In this document: piece after piece, positions 39,795 through 48,161 of the stretch
How the letters are laid out: each line of letters begins with the position of its first letter
Numbering within the stretch: the first letter of the stretch is position 1
DNA from: Streptomyces cavernae
GTDB taxonomy: Bacteria; Actinomycetota; Actinomycetes; Streptomycetales; Streptomycetaceae
Direction: 5' to 3'
Length of the DNA: 64,000 nt
NCBI RefSeq assembly: GCF_004023625.1
Contig: NZ_RPDJ01000005.1
Location: 1-64,000 of the forward strand
Notes under the pieces: model-generated
Told to the model about the DNA's origin: nothing
Seen by the model: only the letters and a program-made list of their open reading frames with translations
Database searches by the model: none
Made by a program: the position numbers and the translations under genes

Positions 39795-40436
39795 CTACCG
39801 CTTCGCCAGCACGGCCGCTCCCGGCCCGCCCAGCCGGGACAGGGCCGCTGTGTGCCGACCGGAGACGAGGAGCAGCAGGGCGGCGATCGGGCCCTCGACC
39901 ACGGCGTCGCCCTCCCCGGCGGACCAGTCCGTGTCGGTGGCCACGAGGCGCAAGCCCCGCAGTCGCTTGCGGGCGTGGAAGGGGAAGCCCATCCGCCAGA
40001 CGTGCTCGGTGGAGTGGCGCGCGGCCTCCGGCGGCATGACGCGATCGATGCCGAGCGGGACGGCGATGTCCTGGCCGTGGACGAGGACGTCCATCATGGC
40101 GTCGGCGAGGTTCTGGCCCGGCGCGAGGCGCCTGGATCCCGATGCCGCCCGCAGGTCGGCCAGGAGGTCGGCCGGGGGGCGGGTCCCCTCCCGGCGCGTG
40201 ACGTTGTCGACGAACCGGTCGAAGTTGCCGCGGGCCCGGATCACGTCCAACAGCACCGGCGCCAGCCGGGCCCGCGGGGCGAAGCCGAGATGAGCGGCCA
40301 CGTCCCGCACGGTCCACCCCTCGCACAGCGACGGGCACGCCCACTGCTCAGGGGGCAGCGACATCAGGAGGTCGGCCAGGTCGGCCCGCTCCTCGTCGAT
40401 GACCCTCCACATCGCCGCCTTCTCCATGCCCGCCAT
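39795..40436 (-). CDS. Mycothiol-dependent maleylpyruvate isomerase-like enzyme (DinB fold)
   Basis: A protein of about 213 residues. The N-terminal DinB-like bundle includes VIDEERADLADLLMSLPPEQ, then WACPSLCEGWTVRDVAAHLG, where His is a metal ligand. The later VLVHGQDIAVPLGI His completes the typical site. The C-terminus resembles the MDMPI C-domain. It probably uses mycothiol to modify or detoxify an organic substrate. ATG 40436 or 40427 is suitable. The divergent MarR gene at 40555, with two operators between, is the likely controller. Confidence 0.87.
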   Translation of the reverse strand: MAGMEKAAMWRVIDEERADLADLLMSLPPEQWACPSLCEGWTVRDVAAHLGFAPRARLAPVLLDVIRARGNFDRFVDNVTRREGTRPPADLLADLRAASGSRRLAPGQNLADAMMDVLVHGQDIAVPLGIDRVMPPEAARHSTEHVWRMGFPFHARKRLRGLRLVATDTDWSAGEGDAVVEGPIAALLLLVSGRHTAALSRLGGPGAAVLAKR

Positions 40437-40480
40437 GACCGCCCCCAGAGGTGAAGTCGAGCGCGTTACTCTGACCAAGG

Positions 40481-40533
40481 TAGTCAGATTCTCTGTCTAC
40501 CTTCCAGTCCAAATTAGTCAGAGCCTCTGACTA
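40481..40533. promoter_or_regulatory. Twin MarR operators
   Basis: TAGTCAGA-ttc-TCTGTCTA (40481-40499) and TAGTCAGA-gcc-TCTGACTA (40515-40533) are inverted repeats with the same 3-base spacer. The second is perfect and the first has one mismatch. Both lie between the divergent marR and mycothiol-enzyme genes, centres 34 bp apart. Confidence 0.85.
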
Positions 40534-40554
40534 GTGTCAAGGAGTCGCAGTCGC

Positions 40555-40995
40555 ATGGCCGACGAGGTCAACATCGGAATCCTGCTCTTCGTCGCCTACC
40601 GCGCGATGGAGAACCGGGCCTTCGCCGCTGTCGCCGCGGCGGGGTACGAGGACATCACCCCGGCCCAAGGCAAACTTTTGCAGCGCGTCAACGCGGGCGG
40701 CTCCCGCCTCAGCGAGCTCGCCGAGGCCGCCCAGGTGACCAAGCAGACCGCCGGCTACCTGGTCGACCAGTTGGAGCGCGGCGGCTATGTGGAGCGCTGC
40801 CCGGACCCCACCGACGCCCGGGCCCGCCTCGTCCGCCTCACCGCCAAGGCGCGCGAACTGATCCCCGTCGGCGATGCGGCGGTTGCCGAGGTCGAGGCCG
40901 AGTGGACCTCCTACCTTGGTAAACGCAGGATGGAGCAGCTCCGCGACACCCTCACCAGGCTCCGCGAGATCACCGACCCGTACATCGACCGCTGA
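40555..40995 (+). CDS. MarR-family regulator
   Basis: A 146-residue winged-helix repressor: DITPAQGKLLQRVNAGGSRL, SELAEAAQVTKQTAGYLVDQ, LERGGYVERCPDPTDARARL. The wing and dimer helices are complete. AAGGAG precedes ATG 40555 by about 11 bases. It likely represses itself and the divergent mycothiol-type enzyme through the twin operators and responds to a phenolic or oxidant ligand, which is inference. The coding tail ITDPYIDR is repeated downstream as a minisatellite. Confidence 0.9.
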   Translation: MADEVNIGILLFVAYRAMENRAFAAVAAAGYEDITPAQGKLLQRVNAGGSRLSELAEAAQVTKQTAGYLVDQLERGGYVERCPDPTDARARLVRLTAKARELIPVGDAAVAEVEAEWTSYLGKRRMEQLRDTLTRLREITDPYIDR

Positions 40996-41280
40996 TCCGT
41001 CGACCGCTGATCTGCACATGAACCGCTGACCCGTACATCGACCGCTGACCCGTTCATCGAGCTATGACCCGTACATGAACCGCGGAACGCGGCCGTCGAC
41101 CGCTGAGCGCGGCCGTCGATCCAGGCCGCCGCACTCGGCCGAGCGTGATCCCGGCCGACCGCCGACTGCCGACCGCCGACCGCCGACCATGATCCCCGGC
41201 CGGCCGCCGCACTCGGCCGACCGCGATTGCGGCCGCAGCATTCGGCCGGCCACGACCCCGGCCGGCAGTGTGATGGAAAG
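40996..41280. repeat. Minisatellite grown from the marR gene tail
   Basis: The marR end ACCGACCCGTACATCGACCG then CTGA is echoed downstream as four or five degenerate 19-bp units (TGACCCGTACATCGACCGC and variants at about 41000-41085). Then GACCGCC and GGCCGCCGCACTCGGCCGA units follow to 41240. GGAGGGG at 41281-41287 is the ribosome site of the next gene. Confidence 0.8.
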
Positions 41281-41292
41281 GGAGGGGCCAAG

Positions 41293-42093
41293 ATGCCCGA
41301 ATACTCACTCGCTCTGAGTGATGCGGAGATCGCCCGCTACCAGCTCATGGCCGAAATGGCGGAGCAGAGAGAACGCGGCCTCTGGACCGCGGCCGGAGCG
41401 GTCCCCGGAGCGCGGATCGCCGACGTGGGCTGTGGACCGGGGGCCATCGCAGCGCGGCTGGCGGCCATGACCGCTCCGGCCGGCGCCGTTTGGGCCGTCG
41501 ACCGGGACAGCGGCGCCCTGGCCGTCGCCGAGGCACTCGCCGAACGATCCGGCGTGCGGTTGCACACGCTGACGGGTTCCGCCGACGCCACCGGGCTGGA
41601 ACCGGGAGTGTGGGACCTGGTGATGCTGAGACACGTCCTGGCGCACAATGGCGGGCGCGAACAGGCGATCGTGGATCACCTCGCCGAGCTGGCCAAGCCC
41701 GGCGGTGCGGTCTACCTGGCCGACATCGACGCGGACTCCTCCCGCGTGCGCGGGACCACCGACCCGGTGTTCCAGGAGATGGAGGACCGCTACCGCGAAC
41801 TGCACCGTCTCCGGGGCAACGATCTGACCGTCGGCACCCGGCTCGACGAACTGCTCACGACGGCCGGCCTGGACGTCGTCGCCTTCCAGGGACACATCGA
41901 CATCGTCAAGCCACCGCCGGGCATGCGCGGCCCGGTCTGGGCGGCCCGCGACGCCCTGGTCGCCGACGGTCTGGCCACCCATGACGACATCACCCGCTGG
42001 GACGAGGCGTTCCGGCGAGCCGAAGGGGACGGAACCGGGATCAGGTTCTTCGCCGCCGTATTCGTCGCCTTCGGACGGCGCCCAGCTCCTTGA
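41293..42093 (+). CDS. Class I SAM-dependent methyltransferase
   Basis: A 266-residue protein with the Rossmann SAM motif IADVGCGPGAIAARLAAMT, then WAVDRDSGALAVAEALAERS and the post-I motif VWDLVMLRHVLAHNGGREQA. The catalytic half continues to a C-terminus ending FAAVFVAFGRRP. It would methylate a small molecule, not determinable here. GGAGGGG lies about six bases before ATG 41293. Codon bias is normal. Confidence 0.92.
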   Translation: MPEYSLALSDAEIARYQLMAEMAEQRERGLWTAAGAVPGARIADVGCGPGAIAARLAAMTAPAGAVWAVDRDSGALAVAEALAERSGVRLHTLTGSADATGLEPGVWDLVMLRHVLAHNGGREQAIVDHLAELAKPGGAVYLADIDADSSRVRGTTDPVFQEMEDRYRELHRLRGNDLTVGTRLDELLTTAGLDVVAFQGHIDIVKPPPGMRGPVWAARDALVADGLATHDDITRWDEAFRRAEGDGTGIRFFAAVFVAFGRRPAP

Positions 42094-42245
42094 TCCGCTC
42101 GGGAGGTCTCGGGAGGTCTGGGGAGTTGCTGCTTCCTCATCGGCACCGAAGAGCCCCGTCACCGGCACCCGCCGGCCCCCTCACCCTCACCCATCAGGTC
42201 TCACTGTCCAGAACCCCCACGGAGCTAACCCCGCCCCCCGGGGTG

Positions 42246-42275
42246 TTGACCATCCCCACGACGGCCACATAACTT
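42246..42275 (+). promoter_or_regulatory. Promoter of the Gfo/Idh/MocA sugar operon
   Basis: TTGACC (42246-42251), an 18-base spacer and TAACTT (42270-42275) form a vegetative-type promoter 55 bases before the operon start. Confidence 0.6.
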
Positions 42276-42285
42276 GCGAACGGAG

Positions 42286-42298
42286 GGAAAGCGCTTGC
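42286..42298. promoter_or_regulatory. LacI-type operator overlapping the transcription start
   Basis: GGAAAGCGCTTGC contains the palindrome AAGCGCTT (42289-42296), the core of many LacI/GalR-family operators in Streptomyces sugar clusters. It sits just after the -10, where a repressor would block transcription. No lacI gene is in the window. Confidence 0.6.
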
Positions 42299-42329
42299 TG
42301 TTCGAGTCGATGGAGTGCTGATCAGGTAC

Positions 42330-43523
42330 ATGAGTGGAACCACCAGCAGGTCAACGCCCACAACCGCCAGCGAGAGCGCAGAGGGGCCGCGCAGGTTCGA
42401 GGGCCGTCGCATCAAGGCCGCCATCGTGGGCGCCGGCGCCATCGGGCGCGGCAGCCATCTGCCGGCGCTCGCCGAACTCGCCGCAGCGGGAGAGGTGGAG
42501 ATCGTCGCCGGGGTCGACATCGACTCCGCCGCGGTGGAGAAGCTCTGCGCCGACGGCGGCATCCCGCATGCCTACACCGATCTGGACCGCATGCTCCGGG
42601 AGCAGCGGCCCGACCTGGTCACCATCGGCACTCCGCCCACTCTGCACCTGACGCAGAGCGTCGCCGCGCTGCGGTCCGGCGCCTGGGTCTGGTGCGAGAA
42701 GCCGCCGGTGCTGTCGCTCGCCGACTTCGACGCCGTAGAGGCCGAGGAGGGCACGGACGGCGGACCGTACGCGTCGATCGTCTTCCAGCACCGGTTCGGC
42801 TCCGGCACCCGGCACGTCAAACGGCTCCTCGCCGAAGGGGCTCTGGGGCGGCCGCTGGTGGCGCACTGCCAGACCACCTGGTACCGCGACGCCGCCTACT
42901 ACGCGGTGCCCTGGCGCGGGCGCTGGGCCACGGAGGGCGGCGGGCCCGCCATGGGTCACGGCATCCACCAGATGGACCTGCTGCTCGATCTGCTGGGGCC
43001 GTGGAGCGAGGTCCGGGCGATGACCGCACGGCTGGTGCACGACGTGGAGACCGAGGACGTCTCGACGGCCCTCGTCCGCTTCGAGAACGGGGCCCTGGCC
43101 ACGATCGTGAACAGCGTGCTCAGCCCGGACGAGGTCAGCCGCATCCGCGTCGACTGCGAACTGGCCACCGTCGAGCTGACGCACCTGTACGGCCACAGCA
43201 ACGACAACTGGCGCATCACCCCGGTGCCGACGGCCCCCGAGGCGGATGTCGCGGTGTGGCGCGACTTCGGGCCGGACGTGCCGAGTTCGCACCTGGAGCA
43301 GCTGCGGGAGCTGATCGCGAGCATGCGCGCCGGCGAACGGCCGCGCAGCAGCGGCGCCGACGGACGGACCAGCCTGGAGCTGATCAGCGCCCTCTACAAG
43401 GCGGCGTTCACCGACACGACCGTCCGGGCCGGGGACATCGGGCCCGGCGATCCGTACTACACCGTCCTGCACGGCGGCGCCCCCGGCTGGGCCCCCGCCG
43501 CGACCGAGGAGGCGACGGCATGA
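42330..43523 (+). CDS. Gfo/Idh/MocA-family oxidoreductase
   Basis: About 397 residues. An N-terminal lead is followed by AAIVGAGAIGRGSHLPALAE (Rossmann), GTPPTLHLTQSVAALRSGAW, the CEKPPVLS lysine and the C-terminal domain with HGIHQMDLLLDLLGPW. First gene of a three-gene operon with translational overlaps to the following PmoA-like and cupin genes. ATG 42330 is preferred to GTG 42315 because AGG lies five bases upstream. It probably oxidises a sugar or sugar acid released outside the cell. Confidence 0.9.
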   Translation: MSGTTSRSTPTTASESAEGPRRFEGRRIKAAIVGAGAIGRGSHLPALAELAAAGEVEIVAGVDIDSAAVEKLCADGGIPHAYTDLDRMLREQRPDLVTIGTPPTLHLTQSVAALRSGAWVWCEKPPVLSLADFDAVEAEEGTDGGPYASIVFQHRFGSGTRHVKRLLAEGALGRPLVAHCQTTWYRDAAYYAVPWRGRWATEGGGPAMGHGIHQMDLLLDLLGPWSEVRAMTARLVHDVETEDVSTALVRFENGALATIVNSVLSPDEVSRIRVDCELATVELTHLYGHSNDNWRITPVPTAPEADVAVWRDFGPDVPSSHLEQLRELIASMRAGERPRSSGADGRTSLELISALYKAAFTDTTVRAGDIGPGDPYYTVLHGGAPGWAPAATEEATA

Positions 43524-44446
43524 CCGGCCTGCGCATGGTCCACGCCCACGGCGACCGCATCACGGTCACCGAACCCACCACCGGCGTGGAGCTCTTCGCC
43601 TACGTCTACCGGCCGGAGGCCGCCTGGGAGGCTCCCAAGCCGTATCTGCACCCGATCCGCACGCTCGCCGGGGACGTCGTCACCGACTACCGGCCCAACG
43701 ACCACCGCTGGCACAAGGGCCTGCAGATGACGGCCTCGCATCTGTCCGGATCCAATCTGTGGGGCGGCAACTCCTACGTGCACGGCGAGGGCTATCTCGC
43801 GCTGCCCGAGCGGGTCGGTTCGATGGCCCACGTCACCTTCGAGGAGGTCGCCGCCGACGACTCGGGTGCGGTGATCGCCGAGCGGCTCACCTGGCACCCG
43901 TACGACGGGACGCTGTGGGCCGACGAGGAACGCCGGATCGAGGTCCACGACGTCGACCCGGGCGCCGGTTCCTGGGCGCTGACCTGGACCAGCGCCGTCA
44001 CCAACCGGCGCGACGAGCCGCTGCGGTTCGGCAGCCCGACCACCGCCGGGCGGGAGATGGCGGGCTACACCGGTCTGTTCTGGCGCGGTCCGCGGGCCTT
44101 CCGGGACGGCCGGATCACCGGGCCCGAGGGGGAGGGGCCGGAGCTGATGGGGCAGCAGGCGCCCTGGATCGCGTACTCGGGCGAGCACGACGGCACGGAC
44201 GGGCACGCCACGCTCGTCTTCGCCCACGCGCCTGAGAACGACCACACGGGAGCCGGGGGCGCCCATCCGGCGCACTGGTTCGTGCGCAACGAGCCCTTCG
44301 CCGCGGTCGCGCCCTCCTGGGCCTTCTTCGAGGAGTTCGAGCTCGCCCCCGGCGACACCCTCACCCGCCGCTACCGGGTCGTCGTGGCGGACGGGGAGTG
44401 GGAACGTGGGGACGTGGAGAAGTACCTGGCGGACCACCCGTGGTGA
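43520..44446 (+). CDS. PmoA-like (DUF6807) protein in sugar operon
   Basis: A 308-residue protein. It carries LHPIRTLAGDVVTDYRPNDH then RWHKGLQMTASHLSG, the conserved histidine-rich region, and EGPELMGQQAPWIAYSGEHD. The name PmoA here refers to a domain fold annotation and does not imply methane oxidation. Relatives typically sit beside Gfo/Idh/MocA dehydrogenases and are thought to handle sugar derivatives. ATG 43520 overlaps the previous stop (ATGA), and GTG 44443 of the next gene overlaps its stop, so the three are tightly coupled. Confidence 0.9.
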   Translation: MTGLRMVHAHGDRITVTEPTTGVELFAYVYRPEAAWEAPKPYLHPIRTLAGDVVTDYRPNDHRWHKGLQMTASHLSGSNLWGGNSYVHGEGYLALPERVGSMAHVTFEEVAADDSGAVIAERLTWHPYDGTLWADEERRIEVHDVDPGAGSWALTWTSAVTNRRDEPLRFGSPTTAGREMAGYTGLFWRGPRAFRDGRITGPEGEGPELMGQQAPWIAYSGEHDGTDGHATLVFAHAPENDHTGAGGAHPAHWFVRNEPFAAVAPSWAFFEEFELAPGDTLTRRYRVVVADGEWERGDVEKYLADHPW

Positions 44447-45165
44447 GCCCGGCCGGTGTCGGCGCCTTCACCGGGCTGCCCGGAGGCGTCGCGCTCTCGC
44501 ACCTGTCCGTGTACGACTGGCCGGCCGTCGACGGCGTGTGCGGCGGCACCCCGCACATGCACCTGACCTGCTCGGAGGCGTACGTCGTCACCGGCGGGCG
44601 CGGCGCGGTGCAGACGTTGACGGCCTCGCGGTACGAGGTGACACCGCTCGAGGCGGGCACGGTCGCCTGGTTCACGCCCGGCACCATCCACCGGCTCGTC
44701 AACGAGGACGAACTGCGGATCACCGTGCTCATGCAGAACAGCGGGCTGCCGGAGGCCGGGGACGCCGTGCTCACCCTGCCCCCCGAGTACCTGACGGACC
44801 CGGAGACATACGCCCGCGCCACCGTCATCCCCTCGGACGCCCCCGAGGCGGAGCAGGAGCGGGTCGCCCGGGCCCGCCGGGACCTGGCCCTGGAGGGCTA
44901 CCGGGCGCTGCGCGCGGCCGACGGGCCCGAGCCGCTGGCCGCCTTCCACCGGGCCGCCGCCGCGCTCGTACGGCCGCGGCTCGCCGAGTGGCGCGAGCGG
45001 TGGCGGAACGGGGCCGAGGCCGCCGCAGCGGCCACCGGGGCGCAGCTCGACCGGCTGGAGCGAGGCGACACCGGGCACCTCGCCGATGCCGTCGTACGCG
45101 CGGAACAGCCGTCCGCGCACGGCAGGTTCGGGATGTGCGGGCGACTCGACGTGTACCGGACGTGA
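44443..45165 (+). CDS. Cupin-domain protein, third gene of sugar operon
   Basis: A 240-residue protein with a jelly-roll core: GGTPHMHLTCSEAYVVTGGR then GAVQTLTASRYEVTPLEAGT and VAWFTPGTIHRLVNEDELRI. The His and Glu in PHMHL...EAY and the later His are classic cupin metal ligands. A helical extension follows (about 100 residues). It may be an isomerase or binding component for the same sugar. GTG 44443 overlaps the upstream stop as GTGA. The convergent TVP38 gene ends 9 bp away. Confidence 0.88.
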   Translation: MSPAGVGAFTGLPGGVALSHLSVYDWPAVDGVCGGTPHMHLTCSEAYVVTGGRGAVQTLTASRYEVTPLEAGTVAWFTPGTIHRLVNEDELRITVLMQNSGLPEAGDAVLTLPPEYLTDPETYARATVIPSDAPEAEQERVARARRDLALEGYRALRAADGPEPLAAFHRAAAALVRPRLAEWRERWRNGAEAAAAATGAQLDRLERGDTGHLADAVVRAEQPSAHGRFGMCGRLDVYRT

Positions 45166-45174
45166 GCCGGTCGG

Positions 45175-46002
45175 TCAGTCCGTCGAGCCGGAACGGAGGT
45201 GGTGGCGCTTGCACCACGCCACTACCGCCCCGGCCAGCCCGGTCACCACGATGAACCCCATCGCCAGCAGGAACGCCGGTGACATCGGCGTCGAGGCACG
45301 GGCGCCGGCGACGACGTAGGCGGCCGTGTTCGGGATCGACCCCAGAGCGGTGGCCAGCAGGAACGCCGTCGGGCTCATCCGGGAGACGGCCGCGCAGTAG
45401 TTCGCCGCCCAGAACGGCACTCCGGGGAAGAGCCGGACCGCCATCATCGAGCGGAAGCCATGCCGGCTGAGCTGGCCGTCCGCGGCCTTCAGCCAGCGGG
45501 CGCGCAGCAGCGGGCGCAGCGCGTCCTGGCCCAGCACCCGGCCGAGCCCGAAGGCCAGCCCGGCACCCAGCACCGTGCCTGCGAGCGATGCCGCGATGCC
45601 CACCTGGGACCCGAAGAGCGCGCCCGCCGCGATGTTGAGGATCGGGCGCGGCACGAACGCGACCGTGACCAGCGCGTACGCCACGGCGAACAGGGTCACC
45701 GCGGCGGCGCCCTCCATCTGGGGCGGCCAGCCGTTCGTGATCAGCCGCTGAGGCTCGAAGAGCAGCACGGTCGTCGCGGCGGCCGCGAGCAGCGCGACCA
45801 GCAGCGACAGCCGCGACCACGGCGAGAGCACGACTCTCGCCCAGCGGGTGGCGAACTGTTGCTGACTCGGCGGAGCCGGAGCGGACTCCGTGGCCGGTGT
45901 TGTCGTCGCAGGTGCCGTGGCGGCCGTGGGAACAGCCGTGGCAGTGGCCGTGGGGGTGGTGGCCGCGACGGTGCCCCCAGAGCGGATGGTGGCATCGAGC
46001 AT
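45175..46002 (-). CDS. TVP38/TMEM64-family membrane protein (DedA superfamily)
   Basis: A 275-residue protein. The first 45 residues are Ala/Thr/Pro-rich and unfolded. Several helices follow, with the SNARE-associated motif area FVPRPILNIAAGALFGSQVG, RWLKAADGQLSRHGFRSMMA and VRLFPGVPFWAANYCAAVSR. Relatives are lipid scramblase or transporter-like and help maintain membrane homeostasis; substrate unknown. ATG 46002 begins MLDAT. Another DedA-superfamily gene is at 62942. Confidence 0.87.
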   Translation of the reverse strand: MLDATIRSGGTVAATTPTATATAVPTAATAPATTTPATESAPAPPSQQQFATRWARVVLSPWSRLSLLVALLAAAATTVLLFEPQRLITNGWPPQMEGAAAVTLFAVAYALVTVAFVPRPILNIAAGALFGSQVGIAASLAGTVLGAGLAFGLGRVLGQDALRPLLRARWLKAADGQLSRHGFRSMMAVRLFPGVPFWAANYCAAVSRMSPTAFLLATALGSIPNTAAYVVAGARASTPMSPAFLLAMGFIVVTGLAGAVVAWCKRHHLRSGSTD

Positions 46003-46200
46003 TCGGCGACAGTAACCGACGCATGTGTGTGATCGCCGTATGGTCCGTCGCACCTCGGTCACAGGATCCTGAACGCCGGGTGCGGGCGGGCGCGCCGACC
46101 GCCGTCCCCGAACTGCCCGTTCACGGCCTCACCATGCACGTTTTGCCACGTCGGCGTGTGAGTAGTCTCTCCTCCGCCCACGACGGCGACATGGCGGGAG

Positions 46201-46548
46201 TCACTGCTTCCGGGCCCTGGACACCGCGAACGCCGTGACGGCGAACAGCACGCAGACCGTCAGCGAGCCGAAGAAGAGCACTTCGACCCATCCCGGGGTC
46301 GCGCCGGTGACCGTGCCGTCCTCCGCCACGCACGCGACCTCCGGGGGGAAGCCGCTCCTTCGCACGTCACCGCAGAAGTTGGGCAGGTCGTCGTTGATCA
46401 CATACGCGTTTGCCCAGGCCAGGAACAGGGCGCAGAGGAACACGACGAACGAGCCGAGACAGACGCGCCACAGCGGGTGCCGGCCCTCCTGCGGTAATCG
46501 GGCGTTCCGGTCCCGCGGCGATCCGGTCTTGGTGGAGGGAGGTGTCAT
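46201..46548 (-). CDS. Small membrane protein, unknown function
   Basis: A 115-residue protein with two hydrophobic spans, CLGSFVVFLCALFLAWANAY and VLFFGSLTVCVLFAVTAFAV. Between them is an external loop with two Cys (FCGDVRRSGFPPEVACVAED) that could form a disulfide. It has no recognised family. ATG 46548 begins MTPPSTKTG; longer in-frame starts look unlikely. Confidence 0.72.
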   Translation of the reverse strand: MTPPSTKTGSPRDRNARLPQEGRHPLWRVCLGSFVVFLCALFLAWANAYVINDDLPNFCGDVRRSGFPPEVACVAEDGTVTGATPGWVEVLFFGSLTVCVLFAVTAFAVSRARKQ

Positions 46549-46654
46549 GCGCCGCAGCGTATCTCCCGTGGTGTTCCGCACCGCTGACCACCCGTCAGCC
46601 CACCCGTACAAAAACCATTCGACGCCGCCGGATCCGTCGACGATGATCTACGGC

Positions 46655-46756
46655 ATGTTCCGGCACACCTTCGTCCTCGCAGCATCCGCGGTCGCGGATG
46701 CCCCGAAGGCTGCCGTTCTGATCTTCCTGGCCGCCACCGACGGCGCCCGAAGCTGA
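46655..46756 (+). CDS. Possible leader peptide upstream of tuf3
   Basis: A 33-codon frame from ATG 46655 encodes MFRHTFVLAASAVADAPKAA then VLIFLAATDGARS. Its TGA (46754-46756) overlaps the 5' arm of the strong hairpin at 46755-46796. It has high third-position GC, but no ribosome site, and ATG 46643 is an alternative start. If translated, ribosome position could control the hairpin. This is a conjecture. Confidence 0.25.
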   Translation: MFRHTFVLAASAVADAPKAAVLIFLAATDGARS

Positions 46757-46796
46757 CCCTCCCCGGATCGTCCGGCGGACCCCGCAGGGGGAGGGT
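46755..46796 (+). promoter_or_regulatory. Hairpin in the tuf3 leader region (attenuator or upstream terminator)
   Basis: GACCCTCCCC (46755-46764) pairs perfectly with GGGGAGGGTC (46787-46796) around a 22-base loop, about 80 bases before the tuf3 start. There is no T-tract. It could end upstream transcripts or form part of a regulatory leader. Confidence 0.55.
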
Positions 46797-46877
46797 CGGC
46801 AAGTACCCGGGGTCCCCGTCCTGCTGTGCGCCCTGCCGAGCAGGACCATCACTCCTGAGGCTTCGAGGTAATCAGCC

Positions 46878-48077
46878 ATGCCCAAAACCGCATACGTGCG
46901 CACGAAACCGCATCTGAACATCGGCACCATGGGCCATGTCGACCACGGCAAGACCACCCTGACCGCCGCCATCACCAAGGTCCTCGCCGAGCGGGGTTCC
47001 GCCGACGGCACCGGCGCGGGGACCGGTACGACCAAGTTCGTCCCGTTCGACCGCATCGACCGAGCGCCGGAGGAGGCGGCGCGCGGCATCACCATCAACA
47101 TCGCGCACGTCGAGTACGAGACCGACACCCGGCACTACGCGCACGTCGACATGCCCGGCCACGCCGACTACGTCAAGAACATGGTCACCGGGGCCGCGCA
47201 GCTCGACGGGGCGATCCTCGTCGTCTCCGCGCTCGACGGGATCATGCCGCAGACCGCCGAACACGTGCTGCTCGCCCGGCAGGTGGGCGTCGACCACATC
47301 GTGGTCGCGCTCAACAAGGCCGACGCGGGCGACGAGGAACTGAGCGACCTGGTGGAGCTCGAGGTCCGCGAGCTGCTCACCGCGCACGGCTACGGGGGCG
47401 ACGCCGTACCCGTCGTACGGGTCTCCGGGCTGAAGGCCCTGGAGGGGGACCCGCGGTGGACGACCGCGATCGAGGCGCTGCTCGACGCCGTGGACACCTA
47501 TGTGCCCATGCCCGAGCGGTACGTCGACGCGCCGTTCCTGCTGCCGGTGGAGAACGTGCTGACGATCACCGGCCGGGGCACGGTCGTCACGGGCGCCGTG
47601 GAGCGTGGTGTGATCCGCGTCGGCGACCGTGTCGAAGTCCTCGGCGCGGGCCTGGAGACCGTCGTCACCGGCCTGGAGACGTTCGGCAAGCCGATGGACG
47701 AGGCGCAGGCCGGCGACAACGTGGCGCTGCTGCTGCGCGGGGTGCCGCGGGACGCGGTGCGCCGCGGGCACATCGTGGCGGCGCCCGGCAGTGTCGAGCC
47801 CAGGCGGCGCTTCTCCGCGCAGGTGTACGTGCTGTCGGCGCGCGAGGGCGGCCGTACGACGCCGGTGTCCACCGGCTACCGGCCGCAGTTCTACATCCGC
47901 ACCGCGGACGTGGTCGGCGACGTAGACCTCGGCGAGGCTGCGGTGGCCAGGCCCGGTGACACCGTCACGATGACGGTCGAGCTGGGCCGCGAGGTGCCGC
48001 TGGAGCCCGGTCTCGGCTTCGCGATCCGCGAGGGCGGCCGGACGGTCGGCGCGGGAACGGTCACCGCGGTCGGCTGA
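46878..48077 (+). CDS. tuf3: Elongation factor Tu, divergent second copy (EF-Tu3)
   Basis: A 399-residue EF-Tu. G1 [17 protein letters not shown]2 region [19 protein letters not shown]3 DMPGHADY (ordinary EF-Tu has DCPGHADY), and NKAD in place of NKCD. Domains 2 and 3 are complete ([27 protein letters not shown]). Divergence from standard tuf in these motifs and in the effector loop matches the Streptomyces tuf3 class, which I recall as being expressed under stress and more resistant to elfamycin antibiotics. No rpsL/fusA genes are adjacent, which also fits tuf3. Whether it functions in bulk translation is doubtful. GAGG precedes ATG 46878 by about 10 bases. Confidence 0.95.
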   Translation: MPKTAYVRTKPHLNIGTMGHVDHGKTTLTAAITKVLAERGSADGTGAGTGTTKFVPFDRIDRAPEEAARGITINIAHVEYETDTRHYAHVDMPGHADYVKNMVTGAAQLDGAILVVSALDGIMPQTAEHVLLARQVGVDHIVVALNKADAGDEELSDLVELEVRELLTAHGYGGDAVPVVRVSGLKALEGDPRWTTAIEALLDAVDTYVPMPERYVDAPFLLPVENVLTITGRGTVVTGAVERGVIRVGDRVEVLGAGLETVVTGLETFGKPMDEAQAGDNVALLLRGVPRDAVRRGHIVAAPGSVEPRRRFSAQVYVLSAREGGRTTPVSTGYRPQFYIRTADVVGDVDLGEAAVARPGDTVTMTVELGREVPLEPGLGFAIREGGRTVGAGTVTAVG

Positions 48078-48084
48078 GCGACGC

Positions 48085-48115
48085 GGGTGCCCGCTCATAC
48101 GGGGGGCGGGCACCC
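48085..48115 (+). terminator. tuf3 terminator
   Basis: GGGTGCCCGC (48085-48094) and GCGGGCACCC (48106-48115) form a perfect 10-bp stem with an 11-base loop, eight bases after the tuf3 stop. The GGGCACCCGCTCGTGC unit then repeats, which could be alternative stems. Confidence 0.75.
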
Positions 48116-48161
48116 GCTCGTGCACTGCGGGGGCGGGCACCCGCTCGTGCGCACGCCGGGG

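Noticed and set aside
48116..48160. GGGCACCCGCTCGTGC repeats as a small RNA
   Set aside because: They are better explained by the tuf3 terminator and its tandem duplication.
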